Below are positions 1 through 7,578 of a DNA stretch of 8,655 bases, piece after piece. Positions within the stretch are counted from its first letter, which is position 1, and each line of letters starts with the position of its first letter. Made by a program: the position numbers and the translations under genes. This DNA is from Planctomycetaceae bacterium (GTDB taxonomy: Bacteria; Planctomycetota; Planctomycetia; Pirellulales; Pirellulaceae). The notes under the pieces are model-generated. The model ran no database searches, was not told the DNA's origin, and saw only the letters and a list, made by a program, of their open reading frames with translations. The stretch is from positions 2,713-11,367 of the forward strand of contig JAHEAM010000078.1 in NCBI GenBank assembly GCA_024642765.1, read 5' to 3'.

Positions 1-1992
1 CTGTGGTTGACCGTCGGTAGGTTTGCCGCTATCGGGTTTCGAGACGGAGGGCGTTTCGCCCCCTGAGTTAGGAGCGTCTGACGGTTGTCCTGGCTTTGCC
101 TCGGCGTCCGCCGATTCTTTCAGCAAGTCAGCAACCGATGGCATTCGATTTTCAGAAATAGCTTTTAGTTTTTGAATCATTTCAGCTAGGGTTTCCAAGT
201 GGCCGACCTCGAACTGGTCGTTTCGAGCGGCCTCTTGCACTAGTTTTTCGCCGGCATTTGTCAAAGCACCCAAGCGACGCGATTGCGCTTGTTCAGCAGC
301 CGCCTGAGATTCGATTTTGCGACGAGTTTCTGGTCGGTCGAGTTCGCTGTCTGGCAAGTTGCGCAAGTCAACATTGCGTTTATAGAGTGCCTGTTCTTGT
401 TCGTAGGTTTCCAGCGATTGCTTGAACCATTCATCTAGGCGTCGCGTCATCCAGATGGCGTGTTCGTCTTCACTCAAGACATAAACCGTATACGTTGGCG
501 AATAGACGCGCGGACGGTCCGGAAGGTAGTCTTCGGCAAAGATTCGGAGTTGAATCGTTTGCGGAGCAATTTTCTCTCGTTGGGGAGAAAACGTTGCAGC
601 GATCGCAGCAACATCTTCGGCTTCAGGGTTTCCGGCGTAGATGACTTTTTCACCGACAGCTGCTGTAGCCTCTGAAGTTGATGAAGGCGACCCCTTCCAT
701 TCCATGCCGATCGTTCGCACGCCATAATCGTCGGCCGCATCGACTTCGAACGAGAGAACGTCTTTCTCCATAATCACGCGTTGTTGTTCAAGTTCACGAC
801 ATGCGATCGATGGCGCTTCATCTTCGGCCGCCCGGATTTTTAGTTTTAGCGGCGTTTTGGCGGTGAGCCCAACGGCGTCGCGCCATTCGAGCGACACGAC
901 ACGCGTATCTGAAATGCTTGTGGGTCTGGTTTCGATCATGTCGCCTTTGACAGCAACCGGTTGTCCATCCACGGTCGCGGAGACCAATTCCCGCGAGGCA
1001 GTAGCTGCAATCGAAACGTCGCTACCCGACGCAACTGACAAAGCCCCGCCACGAATGTCACGTAAAAGTGGCGCCTTCCGCTGCAGGTATGCGGGCAGGT
1101 CCACGGTCGCAGTGAGCTGGGTTAATTCAGGACGCGGTTGAGGATCGACCACGACCGTTTTGCGAATATCACCGATCGCCACTTTGACATTGGTTTTTTC
1201 CTTGAGCGGCGGCAGTTGGAATTGGTAGTTTGAATCGTCAAGATTCGTGTTGACTGTTTGCGAACCCACGTAGACTGCGCCAGAATTTGGATTCCAACGA
1301 GAATCTTTACTCAGCGTCGCACGTAATTCTGATTGTTCCGACAGTGGAACCACGATGTGATCGGGTAGCTGTTCAACTCTTGCAAATGTGTAACGATCGA
1401 TTTGCTTCCAAGGCATCAACCAACGCGCGAGGGCATTAACACTAGCGGCTGGGACAAGTAGCATCGCGATGGTCGCCAGCACAATCGGGACCGCCGCAAT
1501 CAACGCCCAGCTTCTGTGCCGCGCGTAGGGAACGTCGTGCGTGAAATCTTTGTCAGCCGTTTCGCGATCGGCTTGCGCCAACGCTGCACGGCACAAGGCC
1601 TCGCTGCGTCCATCGCCAAGTCCATTGTTCTCGCTGTGCACCAATTCGACGATACCTAAAAGGTAATCGCCGAGTCGCGGATGTTTGACCTTTAATATTC
1701 GGGCGACTTGTTCTAAGCGGCGACTCTTCCAAATCCATCGGTGGCAAACAAGCGGAAACCAAATGGCTAAACCCAACGAACCGACAAGCAAAATTGTCCA
1801 ACGTTGAATTTGTGTCGTGTCAATAAAGCGATCGAGCACAAAGAGCACGACATACGAAACGCACAGCCCAAAAATGGCTGCGCAAATGCCCTCCAGAAAC
1901 TTGACCAGCCAGATTTTTCGTTGGTATCGATGAAGTTTCGACGCAACCTGAGGTGGGATTTCCAAACGATCATTGCCGGGAACAATTGTCAT
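1..1992 (-). CDS. DUF4175-like multi-domain membrane protein (3' end outside window)
   Basis: The frame is open without a stop from an ATG at 1992 to the left edge, giving 664 residues, so the C-terminus is missing. Three hydrophobic segments (about residues 33-53, 65-83 and 162-180) flank a short cytoplasmic-looking stretch. A long extracytoplasmic region follows, built of beta-rich domains. One contains P-A-Y-L near 300 and a G-G-A-L...S-G-S motif near 315-324; another has D-D-Y-G at 421-424. Both patterns are typical of planctomycete DUF4175-like proteins. Residues about 511-620 are charged and helical and probably form a coiled coil; from about 631 the chain becomes low-complexity, rich in P, S, G and Q. 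The start has only a weak AAGA ribosome site. It lies 78 bp after the gene 4 stop. Inferred role: scaffold of a MoxR/Bat-type envelope complex with the two vWA proteins upstream. No enzymatic motif was seen. The reading frame is certain; the family name is from pattern recognition. Confidence 0.85.
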   Translation of the reverse strand, partial: MTIVPGNDRLEIPPQVASKLHRYQRKIWLVKFLEGICAAIFGLCVSYVVLFVLDRFIDTTQIQRWTILLVGSLGLAIWFPLVCHRWIWKSRRLEQVARILKVKHPRLGDYLLGIVELVHSENNGLGDGRSEALCRAALAQADRETADKDFTHDVPYARHRSWALIAAVPIVLATIAMLLVPAASVNALARWLMPWKQIDRYTFARVEQLPDHIVVPLSEQSELRATLSKDSRWNPNSGAVYVGSQTVNTNLDDSNYQFQLPPLKEKTNVKVAIGDIRKTVVVDPQPRPELTQLTATVDLPAYLQRKAPLLRDIRGGALSVASGSDVSIAATASRELVSATVDGQPVAVKGDMIETRPTSISDTRVVSLEWRDAVGLTAKTPLKLKIRAAEDEAPSIACRELEQQRVIMEKDVLSFEVDAADDYGVRTIGMEWKGSPSSTSEATAAVGEKVIYAGNPEAEDVAAIAATFSPQREKIAPQTIQLRIFAEDYLPDRPRVYSPTYTVYVLSEDEHAIWMTRRLDEWFKQSLETYEQEQALYKRNVDLRNLPDSELDRPETRRKIESQAAAEQAQSRRLGALTNAGEKLVQEAARNDQFEVGHLETLAEMIQKLKAISENRMPSVADLLKESADAEAKPGQPSDAPNSGGETPSVSKPDSGKPTDGQPQ

Positions 1993-2028
1993 GGCATTTC
2001 TTAAATGTGGTGGAAAATGGACTGATCT

Positions 2029-2058
2029 ATTCTACTGGCAAAAATTGCCACAAGGCAA
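2029..2058 (-). promoter_or_regulatory. Candidate sigma-70-type promoter for the DUF4175-like gene
   Basis: On the minus strand TTGCCT (2058-2053) and TAGAAT (2034-2029) are separated by 18 bp. They match the TTGACA and TATAAT consensus at 4/6 and 5/6 positions. Transcription would start near 2022 and leave a leader of about 30 nt before the ATG at 1992. The gap is otherwise unexplained, which favours it. However, the boxes overlap an inverted repeat and a match this good can occur by chance. Confidence 0.3.
2040..2058 (-). terminator. Weak intrinsic-terminator-like hairpin after the secreted acidic protein gene
   Basis: In the minus-strand transcript UUGCC (2058-2054), loop UUGU, and GGCAA (2049-2045) form a 5-bp stem, extendable by a G-U pair, followed directly by five U (2044-2040). 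It starts 12 bases after the stop codon of the upstream gene, the normal place for a terminator. The stem is short, so termination would be partial at best. The GGCAA arm can instead pair with a downstream UUGCC (2041-2037), giving a perfect 6-bp inverted repeat with a 3-nt loop at 2036-2050. Confidence 0.25.
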
Positions 2059-2070
2059 CGCAAAACACGA

Positions 2071-3132
2071 TCAAAAGCCGAACAGATTCAAAATTCCGCC
2101 ACCAAGCTGTTGGCCCTGGTTATCGAATTGACCGGCCACCATTGCAGCGTTCTCTAGATCTTTTTGATATTTCCCGGACCAAATTCCCATTTGCGCTTCG
2201 GTAAGTACTTCAGTGAGTTTCGTTTCGAACGGTGATTTGGACGAGCGATCCGTATTCATACCCCAACCAAACTGGTTGCCGTATTTAGACATCGTGACTA
2301 GTGCGCTGCCGTATTTTTCACCGATGAGTTCTTCGACTTTGGACCGTTGTTCATCATTTAAGACAAGATCGACGTCAGCCTTGGCGACAAAGGCCGAAAC
2401 GATTGCTTTTTGGTTTTTCTTTTGTCGCTCGGCTTGGACCGTTTTGTATTTTTCTTTTTGGTCGTCGTTTAGAGTGGTTTTGACAGCGTTCTTCCAAATG
2501 GTTTGGGTTTCTGGGCCGTCAACTTGGTTTCCGGGATACTCCAAGTTTTGCATTGCGTTGTCGATCATCATGACCAGTTGTTGGCCTTCGAATTGGCCGT
2601 TTATGGCGAAATCAAAGTCGACTTGATCCGTTGCGTCATCCGTTATTTCGTCCGTTGCCGCTGTGTCCTCATCTACTTCTTCTACTTCTTCTACTTCTTC
2701 TACTTCTTCTACTTCTTCCATCGTCAGGTCGACAGCTTGCGGCATAATACCCCATTGTTGAATCATCTCTTTAGCTTTTTTTTCGAATTCTACAGATGCT
2801 TTTTCAACGGCACCTTTAGAGGCAATTTCAAGTTTTAGTTTTTGTTCTTTAGCTAAATCGCAGACTAGCGCAATGTCGCTGATTTGCGCGTCCATTTTGA
2901 ATTGCATCCACTGGCGTTTTTCATCCATCTTCTTTTTGATAATCTCGTCGACGTTAGGGTTTTCTTCGTCGCCGTCTTGGGCTTCGGCTACTTGATCGGC
3001 TCTGAATATTCGAACCGCCGGAACGGCTCGGCCGATGACAACTTGTGCGTTGGCAACTCCGCAGGTCATTGCGGCGAGCATCGAGATCGTCGTTAGTCCA
3101 AGCAATTTTGAATGATGGATTGTTCGTTTCAT
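2071..3132 (-). CDS. Secreted acidic protein with EEV repeat and LxxxQ motifs, unknown function
   Basis: The product is 353 residues from the ATG at 3132. I chose this start over an in-frame ATG at 3159 because GGAG lies 8 nt upstream and the signal peptide then begins M-K-R, with a hydrophobic core at about 9-24 and likely cleavage after A-N-A (residue 29). The mature part is hydrophilic. An acidic linker holds five E-E-V units (139-153), then a D/T/E-rich stretch. Four L-x-x-x-Q motifs occur: LAKEQ (93-97), LNDDQ (221-225), LNDEQ (258-262) and LTEAQ (310-314), each inside a predicted charged helix. They recall the LTxxQ signatures of periplasmic Spy/CpxP-like proteins, though overall similarity to that family is not established. 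The C-terminus is G-rich and ends N-L-F-G-F. No catalytic motif or membrane anchor was seen. It sits between a vWA protein (94 bp upstream) and the DUF4175-like gene (78 bp downstream), suggesting an envelope role linked to them. Function unknown. Confidence 0.85.
   Translation of the reverse strand: MKRTIHHSKLLGLTTISMLAAMTCGVANAQVVIGRAVPAVRIFRADQVAEAQDGDEENPNVDEIIKKKMDEKRQWMQFKMDAQISDIALVCDLAKEQKLKLEIASKGAVEKASVEFEKKAKEMIQQWGIMPQAVDLTMEEVEEVEEVEEVEEVDEDTAATDEITDDATDQVDFDFAINGQFEGQQLVMMIDNAMQNLEYPGNQVDGPETQTIWKNAVKTTLNDDQKEKYKTVQAERQKKNQKAIVSAFVAKADVDLVLNDEQRSKVEELIGEKYGSALVTMSKYGNQFGWGMNTDRSSKSPFETKLTEVLTEAQMGIWSGKYQKDLENAAMVAGQFDNQGQQLGGGILNLFGF
2673..2717 (-). repeat. Perfect 9-bp tandem repeat, five copies, in frame
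   Basis: Five identical copies of CTACTTCTT on the plus strand (AAGAAGTAG read on the minus strand), with a partial copy beyond. They encode five E-E-V units in the acidic linker of the secreted protein. The unit is a multiple of three, so gain or loss of copies by slippage would change linker length without shifting the frame. Confidence 0.95.
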
Positions 3133-3140
3133 CTGTCTAT

Positions 3141-3144
3141 CTCC
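3141..3144 (-). promoter_or_regulatory. Ribosome binding site GGAG deciding the start at 3132
   Basis: GGAG on the minus strand lies 8 nt before the ATG at 3132. No comparable purine motif precedes the alternative in-frame ATG at 3159. With the signal peptide geometry, this sets the start at 3132. Confidence 0.6.
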
Positions 3145-3226
3145 AGTATGGGTGATCATTGTGTTATGGACTGTTGATTCGCTTGCATTTTTAGGCTGAA
3201 AATAAAACTATCGCTGTTTGGGAAAC

Positions 3227-5437
3227 CTAAATTACCCCTGCCAGTTTTCTGCCAATCCAAAACATGGACAGCAGAACTAGGAAAGTTCCGGCCCAAATGG
3301 GGTGCGCCCACAGTCGAATTCTCTTGAGTTGCGGTTCCGGCTCGGGAATATTTGAGATTTCATCTATCAACGATGTAATGTCGGTTGTTGACACTAACTT
3401 ACCACGTGAGATAGTTGCGATTTCTTTCAGTGAATCGATATTGGCCGGTTGCCCGATCCGTTCACGCTCCAGGCCCTGAACGCTGATCATGGTTTCGAGA
3501 GTCGCACCTGTTTCTTGACAAGTCAAAATGGCTCGGTGCTCGCCTTTCTCTTCAGGTACAAAGTAGCCAGAAAACAACCCCCATTGTTCCTGATCAATTT
3601 GCGGGGCAAGTCGAATCATTTCGGTATTGCCAGACGGCGCGGTGATTTGGACATTGACGTTTCCGGTTTGCATTGGCTCACCATCGAGTGACATCACATT
3701 GGCGTTCATAGACAATGTCTGTCCGGTTTTCGGACGATCTGGCGAATAGAATAAACGCATCGATTCGCCGCCCGCCATATTACGTTGATAGGCCATCCAC
3801 CTTGCGACCTGTCCCCAGAACCGATAGTGGTACTTGTCTTCGACGCCCTCGCGCCATCGCCATGCTCCGTCGGTGCCCATAAACAAAATCTTTCCAGCCC
3901 CAAATGTCTTAGTTGCCAATAACGGTATTCGACCATAGTCATTTGATTCTGTCGAATGAACGGCGAGCACTTGTGTGCCAACCTTCGCTCGCAAAACGGC
4001 TGCATACCATTGGAAACCAGGCAAACCTCGCCACACGGAAGCATTTGCCTCCGGGGAATCGGCTAGCTTCGTCAGCAAACTTTCGCTGCCAGCCTCCGTC
4101 AATTGAAACTGGGCCGGAGTCATATTCCCCCAACCTCGATTCTGAACCGGATCAAGCACTACTGGAAAAAGTTCCGTCAATTCGCTTTGCAACAACGATA
4201 GCTGATTTCCCCTAAATCCAGGCATCAAGATCAAACCTGCCGCCTGACTCTCGACTAGCCCTTTGATCATCTGGCAGTCTTCGACGCTCAGCTGGTCGTT
4301 TCCGATCCCTACATCGCCTAAAAAAATCACATCAAACTTCGAAAGTTCATCTAAAGAGCTTGGGAATTCTTGAATGTAGTCCTTTCCGCCGCCCTTTGCT
4401 TCTAAATCCGGATGGAATAATAGGCAAGACACGTCGACTCCTGGGTCGCGCGCGAGTGCGTTTCGCAAATAACGATATTCCCAGCGCGGATAGGATTCGA
4501 CCACCAAAACTTTCAACGATTCCTTCCGCACAGAGATCGGAGCCGTGATCGTGTTGTTCGCAACGATACGTTCACCGTCGCTGCCAGGAACATCCAATGT
4601 CAACGTGTATTCACCGACGCGTTTTGGGTTCCAAACAAATGCGTCTTGATAGGTTGCATTCGCAGGAATCACAAAAGTGCCCACCACCTCATCGTCATCG
4701 GTCGACGTCAATTTCGCAGTGATGGTCGTTTCTCGCGGCATCGTGCTAACGATGCTGAAGGGGATCCGTGTCGGTTTGTTGACAACACCAAACGTGGGTG
4801 CGTCTAATGAGGCGACTTCGATATCGGGCAAAGCCGACTCACTGCCAATTCCTATGGTATAGATAGGAACTTTTTGGATACGGAATTGGGTCGCCGATTC
4901 GGTGGGCGGCGAACCGAAGTTCCAACTGCCATCTGAGATCATCACAACTGTACGCAAATTGGGGTGACGTTCCAGCGCATTTGCTAATGCCGTGTTCAAA
5001 TCGGAACCACGTTTGGCATCGGTGAGGCCCGACGAAAACGGCGCGATTTCAACGCGAAAACGCTCTTCGAATGGCAACCATGTTTGAGTGTCTTTAAGTT
5101 GCTCGATAGCAACTTGTCGGCTGATAGCTTTTGAATTCGGAGAACCATCATCAACGGTCACATCTTCGGTGTCCATGCTCGCTGACTCGTCCCAAAGTAC
5201 TGCGACAACCGGCTCTTCTTTGGGAATGAAACGTTGCAACCATTCAGGTTGGTTCAACGCGACGGCAACCATCGCGACCAAGAAGAAACGCAGCGACTCA
5301 AGAATTATGGTTGAGCGTTTAAAGCCCGATCGGTTGATGGCCAACCAACCGAGAATCGCGCAAACGATCACCGACAAGATTCCGAAAACGACCGAAAATG
5401 GCGTCGCCAATAACGAGAACCATTGGGCATCTATCAT
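3227..5437 (-). CDS. vWA-domain membrane protein with glutamine-amidotransferase-like domain
   Basis: The product is 736 residues. Two N-terminal membrane helices (about 8-34 and 44-62) are followed by a vWA domain from about 76 to 210. Its MIDAS residues are visible: D-E-S-A-S at 83-87, a G-S-D-L loop at 144-147 where many relatives have G-G-T, and I-S-D-G with D169. A beta-sandwich-like stretch follows (about 210-305). Next is a Rossmann-like domain starting K-V-L-V-V-E-S-Y near 309, of the class-I glutamine-amidotransferase-like fold (PF07090-type), with a later G-T-D-G-A-W-R-W block near 521-528 and an F-W-x-Q-x-x-R-W block near 540. The elbow where a catalytic Cys would sit reads M-P-G-F-R-G (404-409), so amidotransferase activity is unlikely. 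A further beta domain (about 567-650) and a C-terminal helix (about 708-730) complete the protein, so the bulk faces the periplasm. The start overlaps the upstream stop as ATGA, with GAGGG 7 nt before it, implying translational coupling to the BatA-type gene. Inferred role: ligand-binding subunit of a Bat-type envelope complex. Confidence 0.9.
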   Translation of the reverse strand: MIDAQWFSLLATPFSVVFGILSVIVCAILGWLAINRSGFKRSTIILESLRFFLVAMVAVALNQPEWLQRFIPKEEPVVAVLWDESASMDTEDVTVDDGSPNSKAISRQVAIEQLKDTQTWLPFEERFRVEIAPFSSGLTDAKRGSDLNTALANALERHPNLRTVVMISDGSWNFGSPPTESATQFRIQKVPIYTIGIGSESALPDIEVASLDAPTFGVVNKPTRIPFSIVSTMPRETTITAKLTSTDDDEVVGTFVIPANATYQDAFVWNPKRVGEYTLTLDVPGSDGERIVANNTITAPISVRKESLKVLVVESYPRWEYRYLRNALARDPGVDVSCLLFHPDLEAKGGGKDYIQEFPSSLDELSKFDVIFLGDVGIGNDQLSVEDCQMIKGLVESQAAGLILMPGFRGNQLSLLQSELTELFPVVLDPVQNRGWGNMTPAQFQLTEAGSESLLTKLADSPEANASVWRGLPGFQWYAAVLRAKVGTQVLAVHSTESNDYGRIPLLATKTFGAGKILFMGTDGAWRWREGVEDKYHYRFWGQVARWMAYQRNMAGGESMRLFYSPDRPKTGQTLSMNANVMSLDGEPMQTGNVNVQITAPSGNTEMIRLAPQIDQEQWGLFSGYFVPEEKGEHRAILTCQETGATLETMISVQGLERERIGQPANIDSLKEIATISRGKLVSTTDITSLIDEISNIPEPEPQLKRIRLWAHPIWAGTFLVLLSMFWIGRKLAGVI

Positions 5438-5449
5438 GCGGCGGCCCTC
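5434..5449 (-). promoter_or_regulatory. ATGA stop-start overlap with ribosome site inside the upstream gene
   Basis: The TGA of the BatA-type gene (5434-5436) shares bases with the ATG of the next gene (5435-5437). GAGGG (5449-5445) sits 7 nt before that ATG, within the last codons of the upstream gene. This is the usual layout for coupled translation and fixed stoichiometry of partner proteins. Confidence 0.75.
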
Positions 5450-7557
5450 GTTGGTTGGACGGTTGTGTCGGTCTGCGTTTTGCGAAGGCGTTCAGGCATA
5501 CACAATGCGGCTTCCGCCAACAAGGCAATCACCATTGCAACCACAAAAAATCGCCAGATTTCACTTGCCAGCGATCTTTCGCCGCCAAGTTGTGCGTTGA
5601 TGATTCGATAATCAAGTCCAGTGAAAAGGTCTTCGATCCGTTCAGGTGTGAGTGCTGGCGATTGATCTTCGGCCGGTGGACGATTGAGTGCCATCAATTG
5701 ATCGGGCGTTCCAAACACACCGGCGCGAAAGGGACGAAGGCGGCTGATTGCTCGCAATGCCGCGTTGTTCTCGTTTCCAGAGTTGGTATTCGCAAACGTC
5801 CCGGCTAGGATCGGCAACTCCGCAGCCCCTTGAGCGGCCAAGGTTCCCGCGTCCAGTTGTTTGGCTGCACCGAGTGTTTCCGAACCGGCGGCGAGAGCTC
5901 GCTGGACCATCACATAAAGGCTGATGCCCTCGCGATCCAAACTGGAATGGGTACCGAGCGGCCAAGTCGTCAGAAAATAAATCAAGCCACCATTACCGAC
6001 GATTCGCGTTAACAACGGATCACCATTATCAAGACTGGCGAGCGGGCTGCCGCCGCTGGTAAGTTTGCAATAGCGATAGACCAACAAGTCATCGATTGGC
6101 AGGGGTTGACCATCACGCGTGCGCGCCAGCAAATCAGAATCGTTGTTCCAATAACCGATCTTTTCGCCGCCACTATCGTTGCGTTGCCACGCTTCCCAAC
6201 TTGCACCTGCAAAGCTCGTTGAGTCTGGCTCGCTCGGTGGCAAGAATACAACGACTCGGCCGCTTTCAACAAATCGCGTTAACTGCAATGCCGTCGTTTC
6301 CGCTGGCAAGGGTGCAGCCCAAATCACTAGCGATGTGAGTTGCCAGTCAATTTCTGCGACTCGATCCGGTGTCAATTGTTTGACGTCATATTGGATGCCA
6401 TTTTGAGATGGCACGCTTGCGGCAAGTTCAAGGGATTTTGTCATTGCGGGGTTTGTTGTCACGACGACTGTTTGTCTTGGTGGCGGTTCGGCGTAAGCGA
6501 AATAGAATGCATTGTCGCTTGGGTTCCCATCGGTTGGGATTTCAACACTCCCCCAACCCGATGGCGATTCGCGATCGATCGGGATTCGATGCCCGATCAG
6601 CGTCGCCGTGTCATTATCGATCGTGACATTCGTGACCGAACGCACGCCATTAATGTTAAACGTCACGGGCAGTTCGGTTGTCGTGGACGTGGCACTCGTC
6701 GTCCGGCGGATGTTCAAATCGATGACCAACTCGGCTTGCTCTTTGTTTGACGTTCGCTCCCAGCGTTCGACATCAACCGAGAAGTTCTCATTGGGTTGAT
6801 CGGTGAAGGACAGTAGGTGAAAACGCACGCCTTCGAGTTCCGCGAACCCGCCGTTAAGTGCGTTCCAGCGGCTGCTGTCGGCGTTCCAGTCGTTCTCGGC
6901 ATTGTCCGAGCAAATCCAAATGTCGGTTCGGCCCGATTGGTTGTTGGTTACAAAGTCCAACGCAGCCTGCAACATGCCAACCACGTCGGTTTGGGCTTCG
7001 GTCGGTGAAACTTCCGGCAGGTCCAGCAAATCGCGTGGTCGCTCGATCGGGATCACTTTGCCGAAGTTGATTGGTTGTTTCAGTCCGGAAATCGAATCGG
7101 TGGATGAGGGTTCTAGATCGCCGGTCGCTTTTTGGAACGGATCGACTAGGTAGACTTGAGAGTTTCCCCCCATGGTCTCAAGGGCTTCGACAAGTTTCGA
7201 CATACCCGCCGAGAGTTTCGTTTCGCCCGTCGCAACCAATTGTTGCTGCATGCTGGCCGAGCGATCGAGCAAAATCAATACGGTTTCCGGGGCACCGCCA
7301 CTGAGCGTACCGAGCCAACCAGACGAAAGCGGACGACTGATGACGAAGATTAAAGCGGCGATAACCAGCATCCGCGAGGCCATGATCAGCCAATGCCGCA
7401 GTCGCGCCATGCCGCGACTCATTCGCCGCGCGGAAAGCAAAAACTGCATCGCACCCCAATTGATCGTCCTATGCCGACGCTGATTCCATAAGTGAATCAA
7501 AATCGGCAATGCAATCAATGGCAATGCCAGTAGCCAAATGGGATTCAAAAACGTCAT
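5434..7557 (-). CDS. BatA-type double-transmembrane vWA protein
   Basis: The product is 707 residues. The N-terminus is the classic BatA double-transmembrane domain (PF07584/TIGR02226): F-L-N-P-I-W at 3-8, a membrane helix 5-24, I-H-L-W-N-Q-R-R-H-R at 21-30, W-G-A-M-Q-F-L at 34-40, then a second helix 56-76. This fixes the start. A vWA domain follows (about 90-235) with MIDAS residues D-R-S-A-S at 98-102, a T-D pair at 190-191 and S-D at 217-218. After a beta-rich stretch there is a Rossmann-like region (about 360-580) related in layout to the amidotransferase-like part of the next protein but without its signature blocks. A C-terminal helix lies at about 669-688, followed by a short cytoplasmic tail. 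AGGG lies 5 nt before the ATG, and the gene begins 21 bp after the upstream stop. Known for the family: Bat proteins occur with MoxR ATPases and act at the envelope, some linked to stress tolerance. The precise substrate here cannot be read from sequence. Confidence 0.93.
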   Translation of the reverse strand: MTFLNPIWLLALPLIALPILIHLWNQRRHRTINWGAMQFLLSARRMSRGMARLRHWLIMASRMLVIAALIFVISRPLSSGWLGTLSGGAPETVLILLDRSASMQQQLVATGETKLSAGMSKLVEALETMGGNSQVYLVDPFQKATGDLEPSSTDSISGLKQPINFGKVIPIERPRDLLDLPEVSPTEAQTDVVGMLQAALDFVTNNQSGRTDIWICSDNAENDWNADSSRWNALNGGFAELEGVRFHLLSFTDQPNENFSVDVERWERTSNKEQAELVIDLNIRRTTSATSTTTELPVTFNINGVRSVTNVTIDNDTATLIGHRIPIDRESPSGWGSVEIPTDGNPSDNAFYFAYAEPPPRQTVVVTTNPAMTKSLELAASVPSQNGIQYDVKQLTPDRVAEIDWQLTSLVIWAAPLPAETTALQLTRFVESGRVVVFLPPSEPDSTSFAGASWEAWQRNDSGGEKIGYWNNDSDLLARTRDGQPLPIDDLLVYRYCKLTSGGSPLASLDNGDPLLTRIVGNGGLIYFLTTWPLGTHSSLDREGISLYVMVQRALAAGSETLGAAKQLDAGTLAAQGAAELPILAGTFANTNSGNENNAALRAISRLRPFRAGVFGTPDQLMALNRPPAEDQSPALTPERIEDLFTGLDYRIINAQLGGERSLASEIWRFFVVAMVIALLAEAALCMPERLRKTQTDTTVQPTRAAA

Positions 7558-7562
7558 TGCAG

Positions 7563-7566
7563 CCCT
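7563..7566 (-). promoter_or_regulatory. Ribosome binding site AGGG for the BatA-type gene
   Basis: AGGG on the minus strand lies 5 nt before the ATG at 7557, within the 21-bp gap after the upstream gene's stop. No promoter fits in that gap, so the two genes are probably co-transcribed. Confidence 0.5.
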
Positions 7567-7578
7567 GTTTAATAGTTA

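Noticed and set aside
2673..2717. CRISPR-like repeat array
   Set aside because: The units are 9 bp with no spacers and are part of a coding region.
3028..3132. Lipoprotein signal peptide ending at the Cys in A-M-T-C-G
   Set aside because: The residues before Cys do not fit a lipobox (T at -1), and A-N-A|Q a few residues later is a better signal peptidase I site.
3133..3159. In-frame ATG at 3159 as the start of the secreted acidic protein
   Set aside because: It would put nine mostly polar residues before the signal peptide and has no ribosome site, whereas the ATG at 3132 has GGAG at 8 nt and a standard signal peptide.
3133..3226. Promoter or terminator in the gap before the secreted protein gene
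   Set aside because: No pair of -35/-10 boxes with acceptable spacing was found. The only hairpin (AAAC/GTTT before a T-rich run) has a 4-bp AT-rich stem, too weak to call.
5088..5600. Plus-strand open frame of 170 codons, and similar frames of about 136 codons near 2213, 5398 and 6340
   Set aside because: They lie antisense to well-supported genes, have no recognisable domains and show odd composition typical of shadow frames.
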